Source of the DNA: Maribacter litopenaei
GTDB taxonomy: Bacteria; Bacteroidota; Bacteroidia; Flavobacteriales; Flavobacteriaceae
Assembly: GCF_025244665.1 (NCBI RefSeq)
Contig: NZ_CP104205.1
Coordinates: 558,001 to 622,000, forward strand
Direction of reading: 5' to 3'
DNA length: 64,000 nt
The notes under the pieces were generated by a model that worked only from the letters and a program-made list of their open reading frames with translations, did not search any database and had not been told where the DNA came from. A program made the translations under genes and the position numbers. The first letter of the stretch is position 1; every line of letters starts with the position of its first letter. Below are positions 61,014 to 64,000 of the stretch, piece by piece.

Positions 61014-64000
61014 ATGAAATTGAAAAAAGCCATTAAACTTTTAAGGTTTGGCAATATATCTTTCCTACAAAGGACTCTTGGTCTTTTTTTGTTTTTTTGT
61101 GTATTTAGTTTAATTGGAAGTAGTTTATATGGACAAACAGTTTCCATAAGTGCTACGCAGCCCAATGCAAACGAGGATGGTCCAGTGGATGGTCAGTTTA
61201 CAATAAATGTAACGGGCGGCGGCATTGGTAATAGCTATATTATCGGATTGGGTCTAGGTGGAGGAAGCACGGCAACATCTCGGGGTGATTTTAATCCTAT
61301 CCCTACTCAAGTCGGTATAACCACTAATATAATTGGTTCTGGATTTGCGATTGTAGATTTGGAAGTGATTGATGACAATTTTGTGGAAGGTTCGGAGAGT
61401 GTAATTGTGAATATAGTGAGCAGTCCTGGTCTAGCGGTTGGAACTGGTAGCGCTACTGTAAACATTGCTGATAATGATGTTGCTGGGATTTTGGTGAATC
61501 CCACTACTGGAACTACCACAGAGGCCGGTGGCACCGCAACATTTACTTTTACGCTAACGAGCCAACCCACGGCAAGTGTTACCATCCCAATCAGTAATTA
61601 TGATCCAACTGAGAATTCGGGACCCGCGAGTGTTGTCATACCTCCCGCACAGTGGAATACTGGGGTTGATTTAACAGTAACTGGTGTGGATGATGCAATT
61701 GCAGATGGAAATATTATTACGACCATCAATACGGGTAACGTAACTTCTCCCGATCCCAATTATGAAGCCTTGGGTGGAGCGGACGTGCCTCAGTTAACGG
61801 TAACCAATCAGGATAATGATACGGCCCTATTGACTATTGAGGATGTTTCTAGAGACTGAGGGGCTGTCCATGCAATTCACTGTAACTTTGAACCTGGCCG
61901 TCCCCAACCCCTTTACGGTAGATGTGGACTTTGTGGACGGTACTGCACAAGGAGGTGGTGCCCCTTTAGCAATACCCGAAGATTATAACAATACTCAGCA
62001 AACCTTAAATTTTAACGGTACTGCCGGTGAAACTAGGCAATTCAACGTTTCATCATTAAATGACAATGTATTAGAGGCAGATGAAACATTTACTGTGGAA
62101 TTGAACGCTTCAACAGGCCTTGTAGATGATTCTGATACTGCATTAGGCACCATTCTAAATGACGATGTAGGACAAGTTACGGTCATTGCCGATAGGCCAA
62201 CAACCGATGAAGATGGCGGAGGTGGAGGTAATAGAGGACGATACATAGTATCTTTAAGTGCACCAAATACTACTGGTGGAGACATTACGGTTACCTATTC
62301 TTTAGGAGGTAGTGCAAGTGCTTCCGGTGGCGGCCAGGATTATAATGTCAGTGGAACCGCAGGTGAGGTTACTTTCGGTAACAACCAGGACACACAGAAT
62401 ATTTTAGTTACCCCAATTGACGATAATACTGTCGAAGGTGATGAAACAGTGGTTTTGGCATTGACCGGTGTCAGCAACGGTGCTTACGAGGTTGGTGTAC
62501 CAAATTCAGATACGGTTACGATCATAGATGACGACACTTTCACCGCCTCCATTGCTGCGACAGATAACAACGCGGCCGAAACAAATACAGGTACCGATGG
62601 AGGATTATTTACCATTAGTTTAAATCAGGTGAATAACTCGGAGCAGGTGTAGTGGTTAACTATACAGTTGGAGGAAGTGCCACTGCGGGGACAGATTATT
62701 CTGCCATAACGAACAGTGTAACCATTCCTAACAATCAACAATCGGCGACTGTGGCCATAACGCCAATTAACGACGCGGTTCAAGAAGGGACTGAGACAGT
62801 CGTTTTAACACTTCAACCAAGTGCCGCTTATGATTTGGGAACCACAACGGCTACGGTGAACATAGCGGATAATGATCAAGCAACTTTGACTATTTCGGAT
62901 GTTACAGCCAACGAGAATGATCCCTCGGGTGAAATGGTTTTTGAGGTGGAACTGGATATTGCGGTAACTGGAGGAACTACTGTTTTTTATACCGTCACAA
63001 GTGGCACCGCCACGGGCGGAGGTGTTGATTACACGGGGTCGGTAGGTAATCTAACCTTTACAGGTACTGCTGGAGAAATAGAAACCATTACCGTTGCTTT
63101 GGTGGATGACGAAATTTTGGAGGAAAGTGAAACCTTTACGGTGCAATTAGCTTTGCCATCTAATGGTGTACAACGTGCGAACGGGGGTACCGCTACTGGA
63201 ACTATTAACGATGACGATAATTGTGTTGCGGCACCTGAATTGGATACCACAAAAGAGACCACTTTCTGTGGTGTTGAATCCACTACGGGACCTACCCCCA
63301 TTTTTCAGAATACCACGATTACAAGTTTAAATGATTACACCAGTACTACACCTCCAGCAGGACGAGCAGGTCAGACGATTCTCACATGGAGTACTTCGTC
63401 GAACCCTCTGAACGAGGGTGGTTATCTTTTACCTTCGCAAGTAGCCAACCCAACCTTGCAGGGTTCTTATTACGGTTTCTTCCTAGATGATAATGGTACG
63501 GCTACTAATTTTGATGATGACTGCGCCAGTGGAACGATTGAAGTGGAACTTACCCTGAATATTATCCCGGAGATTTTGGAAGTTACCAATGGGGAAGCAT
63601 GTGGAACTGGAACCGTGCAGCTATCTGCGGTTGCAACGGGTGGCGCCCTTTTAAATTGGTATGACGCCATAGATGCCGATACGCCTTTAGGTGCCGGTGA
63701 TACATTTATAACGCCAAGTATTAGCGAAACCTCGAGTTTTTATGTGGAAGCGGTTTCTAATGGATGTGCTTCTGAAAGGGTAGAAGTGATTGCAACCATA
63801 GGCATTGAACCTACCACGGGTACAGTTACCAATGGAGGTGCGTGCAGTGTCGCTGCCTTTGGTAATACAGTTGTTGATCTGGATAGCAGATTGGTAGGCG
63901 CAAGTACGGGTACATGGGCTACTAATGGAAATATGCTGACCATAAACGCTGACAACGAAGTTGATTTTGTAGGGTTTCCTAGTGGACAATACACCTTTAC
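61014..64000 (+). CDS. Large Calx-beta repeat surface adhesin (3' end outside window, two frame breaks)
   Basis: At least about 995 aa, open to the window end. A signal peptide (ending SSLYGQ, about residue 41) is followed by about six Calx-beta-like domains of 105-130 residues, each ending in an acidic turn such as IADNDV, VTNQDND, ILNDDVG, IIDDDTF, IADNDQ or INDDDN. From about 63230 the text changes to Cys-pair Ig-like repeats typical of large Bacteroidota adhesins (TNGEACGTGTVQLSAVATGG, NWYDAIDADTPLG). Breaks: about 61848-61855 and TCGG 62638-62641 (expected TCTGG). The acidic turns suggest Ca2+ binding. A C-terminal type IX sorting or gliding-associated domain would be expected downstream. 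Confidence 0.9.

Noticed and set aside
1..64000. Mass pseudogenisation, as in a decaying genome.
   Set aside because: Breaks hit essential genes with every motif preserved, cancel each other within genes, and cluster on one word. Decay would not choose CCAGA.
1..64000. CRISPR arrays, tRNA or rRNA genes, insertion sequences, prophage or defence genes.
   Set aside because: None seen on either strand; the only repeats are protein-domain repeats and paralogous efflux genes.

Overview
The window looks like chromosome of a marine Flavobacteriaceae bacterium (Bacteroidota; I would guess the Maribacter/Zobellia/Arenibacter neighbourhood, but the genus is not provable here). Support: SprA and PorP/SprF of the gliding/type IX secretion machinery, an alternative complex III operon fused to a cytochrome oxidase operon, TANNTTTG-type -7 promoter boxes, and lipoproteins and TonB typical of the phylum.

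Layout. 1-9908: end of the alternative complex III operon (actB partial, actC, actD, actE, actF) running into coxB and coxA, closed by a terminator. 10031-14249: a DUF2807 protein, convergent with a long acyl-CoA dehydrogenase, then ruvB. 14304-18497: a hybrid sensor kinase with response regulator and AraC output, an uncharacterised lipoprotein and a c-type cytochrome. 18536-24006: queG, an SLC45-like MFS transporter, maeB, ruvA. 24012-32825: sprA (about 2395 aa), gcvH, a VanZ-like protein, a TonB-family protein. 33006-38275: ctaB, two subunit III proteins, subunit IV, a thioredoxin-fold protein, SCO, a DUF420 protein and a small Cys-containing membrane protein: the second half of the terminal oxidase and its assembly factors. 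38390-47970: a MacAB-TolC-like efflux cluster with four permeases, two adaptors, one ATPase and one TolC. 48041-53757: tsaB and, on the minus strand, a hypothetical secreted protein, an MscS channel, a DUF255 thioredoxin-domain protein, dodecin and an Nfu scaffold. 53880-60875: PorP/SprF, a VWA lipoprotein, a TPR histidine kinase with LytTR regulator, gamma-carbonic anhydrase, fabD. 61014-64000: start of a giant Calx-beta adhesin that runs off the window.

Most important caveat: more than twenty genes, including essential ones (ruvB, fabD, tsaB, coxA), are broken by single-base events. By hand, about thirty of these fall on one word, CCAGA/TCTGG, read as CCGAGA, TCTCGG, TCGG/CCGA, TACGG and similar. 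Restoring the word restores the frame every time. I therefore treat the breaks as a systematic, probably modification-linked, sequencing error and annotate each gene over its full reconstructed span; lengths in aa are after correction. Smaller groups are Trp codons read as TGA and shortened homopolymers.

Functionally the window is dominated by aerobic respiration: quinol oxidation by alternative complex III passes electrons through cytochrome c to an aa3-type oxidase, with haem A synthesis and copper delivery encoded about 25 kb away. The rest is DNA repair, central carbon metabolism, cell-surface/gliding functions and export.
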